From the NCBI GenBank assembly GCA_002372855.1, contig DFIZ01000046.1, positions 1-36,097 on the forward strand: a stretch of DNA of 36,097 nt, written 5' to 3'. Each line of letters begins with the position of its first letter. The stretch's first letter is position 1. Below, one piece after another: positions 16,692 to 23,690 of the stretch. The notes beneath the pieces were generated by a model that had not been told where the DNA came from, ran no database searches, and worked only from the letters and a program-made list of their open reading frames with translations. A program made the position numbers and the translations under genes. The DNA is from Bacteroidales bacterium UBA3684. GTDB taxonomy: Bacteria; Bacteroidota; Bacteroidia; Bacteroidales; P3.

Positions 16692-17537
16692 CTAAACGAT
16701 GAGCCTATCAGACGGCGAAAGCCCGTCGGCGACGTCCCGCTCGTCGCCTTGCCGGGGTGGTGTCCCCCGCGAGGGGGTGGGGGCGATCACCTCGCCCGTC
16801 TCCGGGTCGACGGTCTCCCCGGAGAACCTGGAAACCCCGGAAATTCCGGAAACTCCGGAAAATCCGGCTTCTCCGGAAAATCCGGAAACTCCGGAAACTC
16901 CGGCAACCCCGGCATACGCCGTCTCCGAGCAGCGTCCCTGGGCGTCCTGCACAAAGGCATAGACATGGAGCGCCGGCGTCCCGCCGGCAAAGAAAGCGTC
17001 CGGCAGCGCCACGCTCGCCTTCTGCATGCGGCGGTAGACGGCGTTGCTCAGGTAGCCCTGCTCCAGCTCCTCGTTGTAAATCCAAAAGTATACGTTGTCG
17101 AAGCTCTGGCAGCTCCGGCGCAGGGGGTTCTTCTCAAAGCTGACGTTCAGCACGTTGTCCCCGTCCACCGAAGCCTCGGTCATCGCCACGGGCGCCACGG
17201 GGCCGCCGCTGACCTGCAGGGCGGCGTAGTCCACCTTCAGCGTACCGTCCACGGCGCTGAAAGCCTGCTGGTTGGCCTTGACGAAGAGGTTCAGCGTGGT
17301 CATGTTCATCTCGTCGGCCGGGAGCTTGAGGCCGATGTTCACGGCCCAGCGCATCCTGCCGGCGAGCTGCACTTCGGCCTTGAACAAGGCGCGGTGCGCC
17401 TGCTGCGCCTCGGTGCGCGGGTTTTTGACAAATCGCGACTGCGAGCGCATGCACCACAGTCCCTTCCAGCGGTATCCCACCACCGGACCGAGCTTCCCGT
17501 TGAAGCCCCCAAGGAATCCTTCTGTCTGTTTAGCCAT
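16692..17537 (-). CDS. DUF6266-like protein with a repeat-derived Gly/Ser tail
   Basis: A 281-residue protein. The opening MAKQTEGFLGGFNGKLGPVV, followed by GYRWKGLWCMRS, matches what I remember of the Bacteroidota DUF6266 family (ILGGFSGKVG, then VVG..W+G...MRS). No signal peptide or membrane helix is seen and no function is known. Residues 183-191 (FAGGTPALHV) come from a CCGGC palindrome, and residues about 208-241 form a GVSGVSGFSG-type run encoded by eleven 9-bp TCCGGA units. The last 30 residues are charged and Pro-rich (ETGEVIAPTPSRGTPPRQ). The repeats may have extended an older, shorter gene. Family call moderate. Confidence 0.75.
   Translation of the reverse strand: MAKQTEGFLGGFNGKLGPVVGYRWKGLWCMRSQSRFVKNPRTEAQQAHRALFKAEVQLAGRMRWAVNIGLKLPADEMNMTTLNLFVKANQQAFSAVDGTLKVDYAALQVSGGPVAPVAMTEASVDGDNVLNVSFEKNPLRRSCQSFDNVYFWIYNEELEQGYLSNAVYRRMQKASVALPDAFFAGGTPALHVYAFVQDAQGRCSETAYAGVAGVSGVSGFSGEAGFSGVSGISGVSRFSGETVDPETGEVIAPTPSRGTPPRQGDERDVADGLSPSDRLIV
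16815..16913. repeat. 9-bp tandem array, 11 units of AACTCCGGA type
   Basis: Eleven consecutive 9-bp units, most ending TCCGGA, lie in frame in the DUF6266-like gene. The unit is three codons long and gives a Gly-x-Ser triplet peptide on the coding strand. Shorter arrays of the same unit occur in nqrC and nqrA. Confidence 0.92.
16965..16990. repeat. CCGGC palindrome inside the DUF6266-like gene
   Basis: The sequence GCGCCGGCGTCCCGCCGGC is nearly identical to the copy in folC at 32824-32850 (GCGCCGGCATCCTGCCGGC), and both are preceded by TGGA. Confidence 0.8.
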
Positions 17538-17614
17538 AGGTAAATGTATTTTGTTTTCCAGTTATGATAACGTTATCCTCGCTTTATTATTGCTTACTTT
17601 TGAAAATTTTCATA

Positions 17615-17658
17615 AGGAGGGGAGAAGGAGGGGAGTAAGAGATGAGTAAGAGGGGGTG
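17615..17658. repeat. 11-bp tandem array, 4 units
   Basis: Units AGGAGGGGAGA, AGGAGGGGAGT, AAGAGATGAGT and AAGAGGGGGTG lie about 80 bases upstream of the DUF6266-like start, in the 323-base gap 17538-17860. Confidence 0.7.
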
Positions 17659-17707
17659 GCTATTTGGTGTTGGTTTTCAGCGGGGTTGGGTAGGTGCATA
17701 TATGCGA

Positions 17708-17740
17708 ATACCGCCTGGCGGAGGAGCCGTCAGGCGGTAT
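17708..17740. terminator. Hairpin downstream of the nqr operon
   Basis: A perfect 10-bp stem (ATACCGCCTG / CAGGCGGTAT) with a 13-base loop lies about 120 bases after nqrF. On the plus strand it is followed by TTGTTTT, on the minus strand by no T-run, so termination of nqr at this point is possible but not proven. Confidence 0.45.
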
Positions 17741-17762
17741 CTGTTGTTTTGATGGATGTCTG

Positions 17763-17855
17763 TTGCCGGCGGGACGCCGGCGGTTCAGGTTGTTTGTTGC
17801 CGGCGGGACGCCGGCGGTCCGTATTGTTGCTTGTGCCGGCGGGAGGCCGGCGGTC
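17763..17855. repeat. Three CCGGCGGG palindromes after nqrF
   Basis: Copies at 17763-17784 and 17797-17818 are identical (TTGCCGGCGGGACGCCGGCG plus GT) and the third, at 17832-17855, differs slightly. They are spaced by about 12 bases and begin five bases after the nqrF stop on the minus strand. Such REP-like hairpin clusters can protect the 3' end of an operon transcript; that role is inferred. Confidence 0.85.
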
Positions 17856-17860
17856 CATCG

Positions 17861-19165
17861 TCACTTCTTGGGGGCGCCGCCGCCGAAGTCGTCGTAGGCG
17901 ATGCTTTCGGGCTGGACGCCAAGGGAGTCGAGCATCTTGACGACGGCGGAGCTCATGGGGCCGGGGCCGCACATGTAGTACTCGATGTCCTCGGGGGCGG
18001 GGTGGTCCTTGAGGTAGGTGTCGTACATGACGTTGTGGACGAAGCCGGGGGTGTAGTGTACGCCGGCGGCGTCGGCGGCCGGGTCGGGACGGTCGAGGGC
18101 CAGGTGGAAGTGGAAGTTGGGGTGCGTCTTCTCGAGTTCGAGGAAGTCGTTGAGGTAGAACACCTCGTTCAGCGCGCGGGCGCCGTAGAAGTAGTGCATG
18201 GGGCGGTTGTGGCAGTCGAGGGTGCGGGTGAGGTGCATGATCTGGGCGCGGAGGGGTGCCATGCCGGCGCCGCCGCCGACCCATATCATCTCGTTGCCGC
18301 GGGGGTCGTCGGTCCAGGTGTTGTTCTCGGTGCCGCGCACGTGGAACTCGCCGTAGGGGCCGGACATGATGACTTTGTCGCCGGGACGGAGGGAGAAGAT
18401 GTAGGAGGAGGCTATGCCGGGGTTGACGTTCTGGAATCCGGAGCGGTCGGCCGTGAAGGGCGGCGTGGCGATGCGGACGGTGAGCATGAAGACGTCGCCT
18501 TCGGCGGGGTAGTTGGCCATGGAGTAGGCGCGGATGGTGGGTTCGGTGTTGACGCAGCGGAGGTCGAACATCTTGAATTTCTCCCACGCGGGCAGGTACT
18601 CGTCGCCGATGAGCGAGCGGTCGAAGTCGCTGTAGCGGATGTCGAACTTGGGGATGCGTATCTGGGCGTAGGAGCCGGGGACGAAGTCCATGTGCTCGCC
18701 GGCGGGCAGCTGCACCTTGAATTCCTTGATGAAGGTGGCCACGTTCTTGTTGCTGACCACGGTGCACTCGTACTCCTTGATGCTGAGGATGCTCTGGGGG
18801 AGACGGAGGGCGAGGTCTTCCTTGACCTTCACCTGGCAGCCCAGGCGCCAGCCTTCCTGCACTTGCTTGCGGCTGAAGTGGGGCACCTCGGTGGGGAGGA
18901 TGGAGCCGCCGCCTTTGACGACACGGCATTTGCACTGGCCGCAGCTGCCTTTGCCGCCGCAGGCCGAGGGCAGGTGGATGCCCTGCTCGCCGAGGGTGGA
19001 GATGAGGGTGCCGCCGGTGGGCACGGTGAGTTCGCGGTCGTCGTTGATGGTGATCTTCACGTTGCCTTGCGGCATGAGCTTGGCGCGCAGCACCAGGAGC
19101 AGCGCCACCAGCAGCAGGATGACCACCAGGATGAGTATGATTGAGATGATAAGTGTTTGTGTCAT
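17861..19165 (-). CDS. nqrF: Na+-translocating NADH:quinone reductase subunit F
   Basis: A 434-residue NADH-oxidising subunit, starting at the ATG at 19165; upstream in-frame codons are repeat sequence. One N-terminal helix (residues 4-27) anchors it. The [2Fe-2S] ligands are C69, C75, C78 and C110 (ACGGKGSCGQC). The FAD site has RAYSMANYP and the NADH site has GGGAGMAPLRA, with YYMCGPGPM near the C terminus. It takes hydride from NADH and passes electrons into the complex. It is last of the six nqr genes, separated from nqrE by a 90-base gap with inverted TTTAAG-type repeats. Confidence 0.97.
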   Translation of the reverse strand: MTQTLIISIILILVVILLLVALLLVLRAKLMPQGNVKITINDDRELTVPTGGTLISTLGEQGIHLPSACGGKGSCGQCKCRVVKGGGSILPTEVPHFSRKQVQEGWRLGCQVKVKEDLALRLPQSILSIKEYECTVVSNKNVATFIKEFKVQLPAGEHMDFVPGSYAQIRIPKFDIRYSDFDRSLIGDEYLPAWEKFKMFDLRCVNTEPTIRAYSMANYPAEGDVFMLTVRIATPPFTADRSGFQNVNPGIASSYIFSLRPGDKVIMSGPYGEFHVRGTENNTWTDDPRGNEMIWVGGGAGMAPLRAQIMHLTRTLDCHNRPMHYFYGARALNEVFYLNDFLELEKTHPNFHFHLALDRPDPAADAAGVHYTPGFVHNVMYDTYLKDHPAPEDIEYYMCGPGPMSSAVVKMLDSLGVQPESIAYDDFGGGAPKK

Positions 19166-19170
19166 TGTGT

Positions 19171-19255
19171 TATTGTTTTTAGTTTTAGTTTTCAGTTTAA
19201 GCACTCGGCGCCATGGGTGACGGCTGCTGATAACTTAAACTTGAAACTTAAACTG
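19171..19255. repeat. Inverted short repeats between nqrE and nqrF
   Basis: A TTTTAGTTTTAGTTTTCAG stretch with CAGTTTAAG faces CTTAAACTTGAAACTTAAAC followed by TG. The arms can pair (CAGTTTAAG with CTTAAACTG). The unit spacing is 6-7 bases, less regular than other arrays. Confidence 0.6.
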
Positions 19256-19870
19256 TTATAGTTTGAATCCCATAAATGACATGAAAGCCATGCCCATGAG
19301 GCCTGTGATGATGAAGGTGATGCCGACGCCGCGGAGGGCCGGGGGGATGTGGCTGTAGCGCAGCTTCTCGCGGATGGCGGCGATGGCCACGATGGCCAGC
19401 AGCCAGCCGATGCCGCTGCCCAGGGCGAAGACCGTGGCCTCGCCGATGTTGGCGTAGCCGCGCTCCTGCATGAAGAGCGAGCCCGACATGACGGCGCAGT
19501 TCACGGCGATGAGCGGGAGGAAGATGCCGAGGGAGTTGTAGAGCGAGGGGCTGAACTTCTCCACCACCATCTCCACCATCTGCACGATGGCCGCGATGAC
19601 GGCGATGAACATGATGAGGCTGAGGAAGGAGAGGTCCACATCGGCCAGCGAGGGCGAAATCCACGCCATGGCGCCAGGGGCGAGGAAGAACTTGTTGAGC
19701 AGGTAGTTGATGGGCACGGTGATGAGCAGCACGAAGGTGACGGCCACGCCCAGGCCTGCCGAGGTCTTCACGGTCTTCGACACGGCAAGGTAGGAGCACA
19801 TGCCGAGGAAGAAGGCGAAGATCATGTTGTCGACAAAGATCGACTTGATGAATATGTTGATGTATTCCAT
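19256..19870 (-). CDS. nqrE: Na+-translocating NADH:quinone reductase subunit E
   Basis: A 204-residue integral membrane subunit with six predicted helices, starting [20 protein letters not shown]. It carries the family Cys in [11 protein letters not shown] and a second in [15 protein letters not shown]; together with matching cysteines in NqrD these bind the intramembrane iron centre of the pump. The stop lies 90 bases before nqrF. Upstream, a 9-bp tandem array separates it from nqrD. Confidence 0.97.
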   Translation of the reverse strand: MEYINIFIKSIFVDNMIFAFFLGMCSYLAVSKTVKTSAGLGVAVTFVLLITVPINYLLNKFFLAPGAMAWISPSLADVDLSFLSLIMFIAVIAAIVQMVEMVVEKFSPSLYNSLGIFLPLIAVNCAVMSGSLFMQERGYANIGEATVFALGSGIGWLLAIVAIAAIREKLRYSHIPPALRGVGITFIITGLMGMAFMSFMGFKL

Positions 19871-19886
19871 TGTTCTGTGTTTATAG

Positions 19887-19931
19887 TTTCTATAGTTCCT
19901 ATAGTTTCTATAGTGGCTATAGTTCCTATAT
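19887..19931. repeat. 9-bp tandem array, 5 units of TTYCTATAG
   Basis: Units TTTCTATAG, TTCCTATAG, TTTCTATAG, TGGCTATAG and TTCCTATAT occupy most of the nqrD-nqrE gap. Confidence 0.85.
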
Positions 19932-19935
19932 TGTT

Positions 19936-20553
19936 TTATTGTTCAACCAAATCTTTGTTTCGCGAGCGGTGCCACCAGATGATGAGTCCCACCAGGATGA
20001 GGGCCATGGGGGGCATGATCATGAGGCCGTTGTTCTCGTAGCCGATGTTGTAGAGGCCGAGCTTCTCCATGACGGGGTAGCCCCAGAGGGTGCCGCTGCC
20101 GAAGAGTTCGCGCACGAAGCCCAGCGTGATGAGGATGACGCTGTAGCCGAGTCCGTTGCCGATGCCGTCGAGCAGCGAGGGCAGGGGTTTCTCGACCATG
20201 GCGAAAGCCTCGAGGCGTCCCATGACGATGCAGTTGGTGATGATGAGGCCCACGAAGACGGAGAGCTGTTTGCTGACGTCGTACATGTAGGCTTTCAGCA
20301 CCTGGTCGACCAGCACCACGAGGGTGGAGACGACGACGAGCTGCACGATGATGCGGATGCGCGGCGGGATGGTGTTGCGCATGAGCGAGATGATGAGGTT
20401 GCTCAGGGCGACGACGACGGTCACCGAGATGGCCATCACCACGGCGGGCTTGAGCTGCGCCGTCACGGCCAGGCAGGAGCAGACGCCCAGCACCTGCACG
20501 AGGATGGGGTTGTTCTTGCTGAAGGGGAGTTTTATCAGGTCAAAGTTTTTCAT
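19936..20553 (-). CDS. nqrD: Na+-translocating NADH:quinone reductase subunit D
   Basis: A 205-residue integral membrane subunit, homologous to NqrE. It has the conserved cysteines in [11 protein letters not shown] and [17 protein letters not shown]. The start ATG overlaps the nqrC stop (ATGA at 20553-20550). A strong Shine-Dalgarno sequence (AAGGAGG) sits inside the end of nqrC, supporting coupled translation. Confidence 0.97.
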   Translation of the reverse strand: MKNFDLIKLPFSKNNPILVQVLGVCSCLAVTAQLKPAVVMAISVTVVVALSNLIISLMRNTIPPRIRIIVQLVVVSTLVVLVDQVLKAYMYDVSKQLSVFVGLIITNCIVMGRLEAFAMVEKPLPSLLDGIGNGLGYSVILITLGFVRELFGSGTLWGYPVMEKLGLYNIGYENNGLMIMPPMALILVGLIIWWHRSRNKDLVEQ

Positions 20554-21173
20554 TCGGTAGCCTCCTTTCTTTCTTCTGGGATTTCCGGAGTTTCCGGATT
20601 ATCCGGATAATCCGGAATCTGCTTGTAGTTTTCGTAGGCTTTGGCCAGCATGGCGGTAACGCCGTTGCTGGTCATGGTGCCGCCGCTGATGGCGTCAACC
20701 TCGTAGGGGTTGCCGCGGTCGGCGTTCTTCTTCAGGTGGATGGCTTGGGTGTCCATCTTCTTGCCGATGAAGCGGGAGGCGAACTTGTCGGTGGCAATCT
20801 CGCCGCCGAGGCCGGGGGTCTCGCCCTTATGGTCGAAGACGGCGCCGACGACGGTGCTGGTGTTGTCGAGAGCCAGGTAGCCCCAGATGGGTCCCCAAAG
20901 GCCGGTGCCCTTCAGGGGCAGGATGATGCCGCCGTCGAAGGTGTAGTAGTTGTCGGCCTCGGTGATGTGCTGGGCGTAGAGCTGGTCGGCGTTGTCGCGC
21001 GTGGCCTCGATGCCGATGGTCTTGAGGATCATCTGCTTGGTCTCGGCGCGCTGGTTCTTCTCCTGTGCGGGCTTGAGGCTGACGGCCACCACGGTGAGGA
21101 TGAGGGCCGCCACCACGACGAGGACGGCCGAATAGATGAAGATATAGCTGTTGCTGAAGTTCTTTTTAGCCAT
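20550..21173 (-). CDS. nqrC: Na+-translocating NADH:quinone reductase subunit C
   Basis: A 207-residue subunit with one N-terminal transmembrane helix and a periplasmic FMN-binding domain. FMN is attached covalently to a Thr in the motif seen as ISGGTMTSNGV. The C-terminal tail (residues about 186-207, QIPDYPDNPETPEIPEE) is encoded by four 9-bp TCCGGA units and ends with RKEATE, whose codons include the ribosome binding site of nqrD. The start overlaps nqrB by 8 bases. Confidence 0.97.
   Translation of the reverse strand: MAKKNFSNSYIFIYSAVLVVVAALILTVVAVSLKPAQEKNQRAETKQMILKTIGIEATRDNADQLYAQHITEADNYYTFDGGIILPLKGTGLWGPIWGYLALDNTSTVVGAVFDHKGETPGLGGEIATDKFASRFIGKKMDTQAIHLKKNADRGNPYEVDAISGGTMTSNGVTAMLAKAYENYKQIPDYPDNPETPEIPEERKEATE
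20581..20616. repeat. 9-bp TCCGGA array, 4 units, in nqrC
   Basis: Units ATTTCCGGA, GTTTCCGGA, TTATCCGGA and TAATCCGGA lie in frame near the 3' end of nqrC. On the coding strand they give a Pro-Asp/Glu-x triplet peptide, a different reading frame of the unit from that in nqrA and the DUF6266-like gene. Confidence 0.88.
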
Positions 21174-22338
21174 TGTGAGCCTCCTTTCCTATTGCGGCGA
21201 CGCGTTTGGCGCGGCGCTTGATGTTCTGTGCCACCACGCAGTGGTCGATCAGCGGAGCCATGCAGTTCATGAAGAGGATGCTGAGCATCATGCCCTCGGG
21301 ATAGGCGGGGTTGCAGACGCGCAGCAGCACGGCGAAGGCACCGATGAGCAGGCCGTAGATCCACTTGCCGGTGTTGGTCTGGGCGGCGGTGACGGGGTCG
21401 GTGGCCATGAAGACGGCGCCGAAGGCGAAGCCTCCCATGAGGAAGTGGTAGTAGAACGGCAGCTGCATGTACTCGTTGTAGCCTATGGCGTTGAAGAGCA
21501 GACCCATCAGGCCGCCGCCGAGGAAGACGCTGAGCATGATGCGCCAGCTGGCGATGCCCGTGAAGAGCAGCAGCAGGGCGCCCAGGGCGATGGCGATGAC
21601 GGAGGTCTCGCAGGTGGAGCCGGGGATGGTGCCGAGGAGCATGTCGAGGGCCGAAGCCGAGGGGTTCATGCCTGCGGCCAGCTGTCCCATGGGCGTGGCG
21701 CCGGCGATGGCGTCGGTGCCCCAGAGGTCGGCGGCCACCCATACCTTGTCGCCACTCATGTGGGTGGGGTAGGCGAAGAAGAGGAAAGCGCGGGCCACGA
21801 GGGCGGGGTTGAGGAAGTTCATTCCGCTGCCGCCGAAGACCTCCTTGCCGATGATGACGGCGAAGGCCACGGCCAGTGCCAGCTGCCACAGCGGGGTGGT
21901 GACGGGCACAATCATCGGTATGAGCAGGCCGGTGGCCAGGAAGCCCTCGTTGACTTCGTGATGGCGGTATTGTGCAAAGGTGAATTCGATGAACAGGCCC
22001 ACCACATAGCTCACCACAATCATGGGCAGCATGCGGAGGAAACCGAACCACCAGCAAGATAAAAGTGGAAAGTGGAAAGTGGAAAGTTCGCCGGTAGCAG
22101 TATAGGTCTGGTAGCCGATGTTCCACATGCCGAAGAGCAGGGCGGGCACCAGGGCGATGACCACGATGATGATGCTGCGCTTCATGTCGACGGCGTCGCG
22201 GATGTGGCTGCCCTGGCGGGTGACGGCCTTGGGAGTGAAGGCAAAGGTGTGGAAAGCCTCGTAGGTGCTTCCCAGCCAGCTGAGTTTGCCTTTGGGTTCA
22301 ATCTTCTCGAACCATTGTTCGAGCCATTTCATATTCAT
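21166..22338 (-). CDS. nqrB: Na+-translocating NADH:quinone reductase subunit B
   Basis: A 390-residue multi-helix membrane subunit that binds riboflavin and FMN and takes part in Na+ transfer. The covalent FMN site is expected at T215 in AIAGATPMG. The segment ELSTFHFPLL (residues about 84-93) in an early extramembrane loop is encoded by 3.7 heptamer units (22062-22087). The start ATG overlaps the nqrA stop by 4 bases, and the AAGGAGG ribosome binding site lies in the coding end of nqrA. Its own C terminus (GKEAHNG) contains the ribosome binding site of nqrC. Confidence 0.97.
   Translation of the reverse strand: MNMKWLEQWFEKIEPKGKLSWLGSTYEAFHTFAFTPKAVTRQGSHIRDAVDMKRSIIIVVIALVPALLFGMWNIGYQTYTATGELSTFHFPLLSCWWFGFLRMLPMIVVSYVVGLFIEFTFAQYRHHEVNEGFLATGLLIPMIVPVTTPLWQLALAVAFAVIIGKEVFGGSGMNFLNPALVARAFLFFAYPTHMSGDKVWVAADLWGTDAIAGATPMGQLAAGMNPSASALDMLLGTIPGSTCETSVIAIALGALLLLFTGIASWRIMLSVFLGGGLMGLLFNAIGYNEYMQLPFYYHFLMGGFAFGAVFMATDPVTAAQTNTGKWIYGLLIGAFAVLLRVCNPAYPEGMMLSILFMNCMAPLIDHCVVAQNIKRRAKRVAAIGKEAHNG
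22062..22087. repeat. Heptamer array, 3.7 units of AAAGTGG, in nqrB
   Basis: Three full AAAGTGG units and a partial one lie in frame in nqrB and encode the STFHFPL-type peptide on the minus strand. Confidence 0.85.
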
Positions 22339-23690
22339 GCGGTAGCCTCCTTTCTGAGGACCTCGAGGGCCTCGCGGATGATGGTCTGTATTTCAGTCTT
22401 GGAAGGGTCGATGAATTCGCAGAGGGCGAAGTCCTCGGGCTCCACCTCGTAGATGCCCAGCTGCTCCTGCAGTTCGATGTCGCCCACGATGCAGGCCTTG
22501 ATGAGCTGCAGGGGGTAGATATCGAAGGGGAAGACACGTTCGAAGCTGCCTGTGAACAGGAAGGGACGCACCGAGCCGTGGAGGTTGGTGTTGAAGGAGT
22601 AGGTGGGCTTGACGGGCATCAAGGGTTCCAGCATCTTGAAGGGAGCCATCAGCCCGCTGAGGAAGGTCTTGCTGAAGCTGAACTTGTTCAGTCCCGGCAT
22701 GAGCCATCCCATGAACTCGTACTGGTCGCCCTCCTCGATGAAGGTCAGCTGGTGGTCGTACATGCCCAGGAAGCCGTCGGCTTCGATGCGGGTGCCACTG
22801 AGGACGCTGCCGGAGACGATGCGGGTGGAGAGTGGGGAGTGGGCAGTGGTCAGTTGAGGATAGCAAGGATCCATCAGCTGCACCTCGGCGATGCGCTGTA
22901 TGCTGGTGCCGCAGAGCACACGGTAGTACTTTGGACACTTGGCGGCGGGGCCACCGACGGCAATGACGCGCTCGGGGCGGTACTCGCCGGTGAGGCACCA
23001 GCGGCCGATGGTGGCCACATCCTGTGCGTTGACGGTCCATACGTATTCGCCCTTGTTCAGGGGGCTGATGGCGGCAATCTGTGTGCCGACGTTGCCGGCG
23101 GGGTGGGGGCCTTCGGCATGCATGGTGTGCACCTCGGCCAGCCGGCTCAGAGCGGCGATGCCGGCCTCGAACTCATGCTCGCGTCCGCGGAGGGCGAAGG
23201 CGAGGTCCGGAGCCAACGGGTTGGTGTCGCGCATGGAGACGAAGATGCCTTTGGGCTTGTGGTCGGGGTCGGCGATGGTGCCGAAGGGGCGTTCCTTGAT
23301 CATCCACCACACGGGAGCCTCGGGGCTGAGGGCGCGGGCGCCTCCGGTTGTTCCGGATTCTCCGGAAACTCCGGAACATCCGGAAACTCCAGTTTTCCCG
23401 GCGGCCACTATGACTTCCATCAGGCGGCGTTTTTCGCCGCGGACGATGGCTTGCACTTTTCCATTGACGGGGGAGGGGAGGGTGAGGCGCTGGTCGCGTT
23501 TGTCCTCGACAAGAGGCTGTCCGGCAACCACTTCGTCGCCCTCGGCGACGAGCAGGCGCGGCGTGAACCCCACCACATCGGGCGGTTTCACGGCGTAGCG
23601 TTCCTCGCTCCGCATGTCAACGACAATCCTCTCAGCGTCGCCACTGAGAGGAATGTCCAATCCTTTTTTTATTTTTATGTTGTGATTCAT
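22335..23690 (-). CDS. nqrA: Na+-translocating NADH:quinone reductase subunit A
   Basis: The start is the ATG at 23690 (MNHNIKIKKGLDIPLSG), which matches the family N terminus; the open frame continues upstream only as a shadow of aspA. The 451-residue peripheral subunit takes part in quinone binding. It has the expected SPVNGKVQAIVRGEKRR barrel-hybrid region and GGPAAKCPKYYRV stretch. Two in-frame repeat segments are present: residues about 99-113 (KTGVSGCSGVSGESG, 9-bp array) and about 278-290 (TTAHSPLST, degenerate heptamers). The start overlaps the aspA stop by 4 bases, so aspA and nqr are one operon. Confidence 0.97.
   Translation of the reverse strand: MNHNIKIKKGLDIPLSGDAERIVVDMRSEERYAVKPPDVVGFTPRLLVAEGDEVVAGQPLVEDKRDQRLTLPSPVNGKVQAIVRGEKRRLMEVIVAAGKTGVSGCSGVSGESGTTGGARALSPEAPVWWMIKERPFGTIADPDHKPKGIFVSMRDTNPLAPDLAFALRGREHEFEAGIAALSRLAEVHTMHAEGPHPAGNVGTQIAAISPLNKGEYVWTVNAQDVATIGRWCLTGEYRPERVIAVGGPAAKCPKYYRVLCGTSIQRIAEVQLMDPCYPQLTTAHSPLSTRIVSGSVLSGTRIEADGFLGMYDHQLTFIEEGDQYEFMGWLMPGLNKFSFSKTFLSGLMAPFKMLEPLMPVKPTYSFNTNLHGSVRPFLFTGSFERVFPFDIYPLQLIKACIVGDIELQEQLGIYEVEPEDFALCEFIDPSKTEIQTIIREALEVLRKEATA
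22822..22856. repeat. Degenerate heptamer array, about 5 units, in nqrA
   Basis: Units CGGGTGG, AGAGTGG, GGAGTGG, GCAGTGG and TCAGTTG follow in 7-bp steps and encode AHSPLST in frame in nqrA, very like the peptide in sdhA. Confidence 0.7.
23349..23393. repeat. 9-bp TCCGGA array, 5 units, in nqrA
   Basis: Units TGTTCCGGA, TTCTCCGGA, AACTCCGGA, ACATCCGGA and a variant lie in frame in nqrA, giving a Gly/Ser triplet peptide after residue 98. Confidence 0.88.

Noticed and set aside
16815..16913. Could the TCCGGA array be a CRISPR array?
   Set aside because: Units are 9 bp with no unique spacers, lie in frame in a gene, and no cas gene is present.
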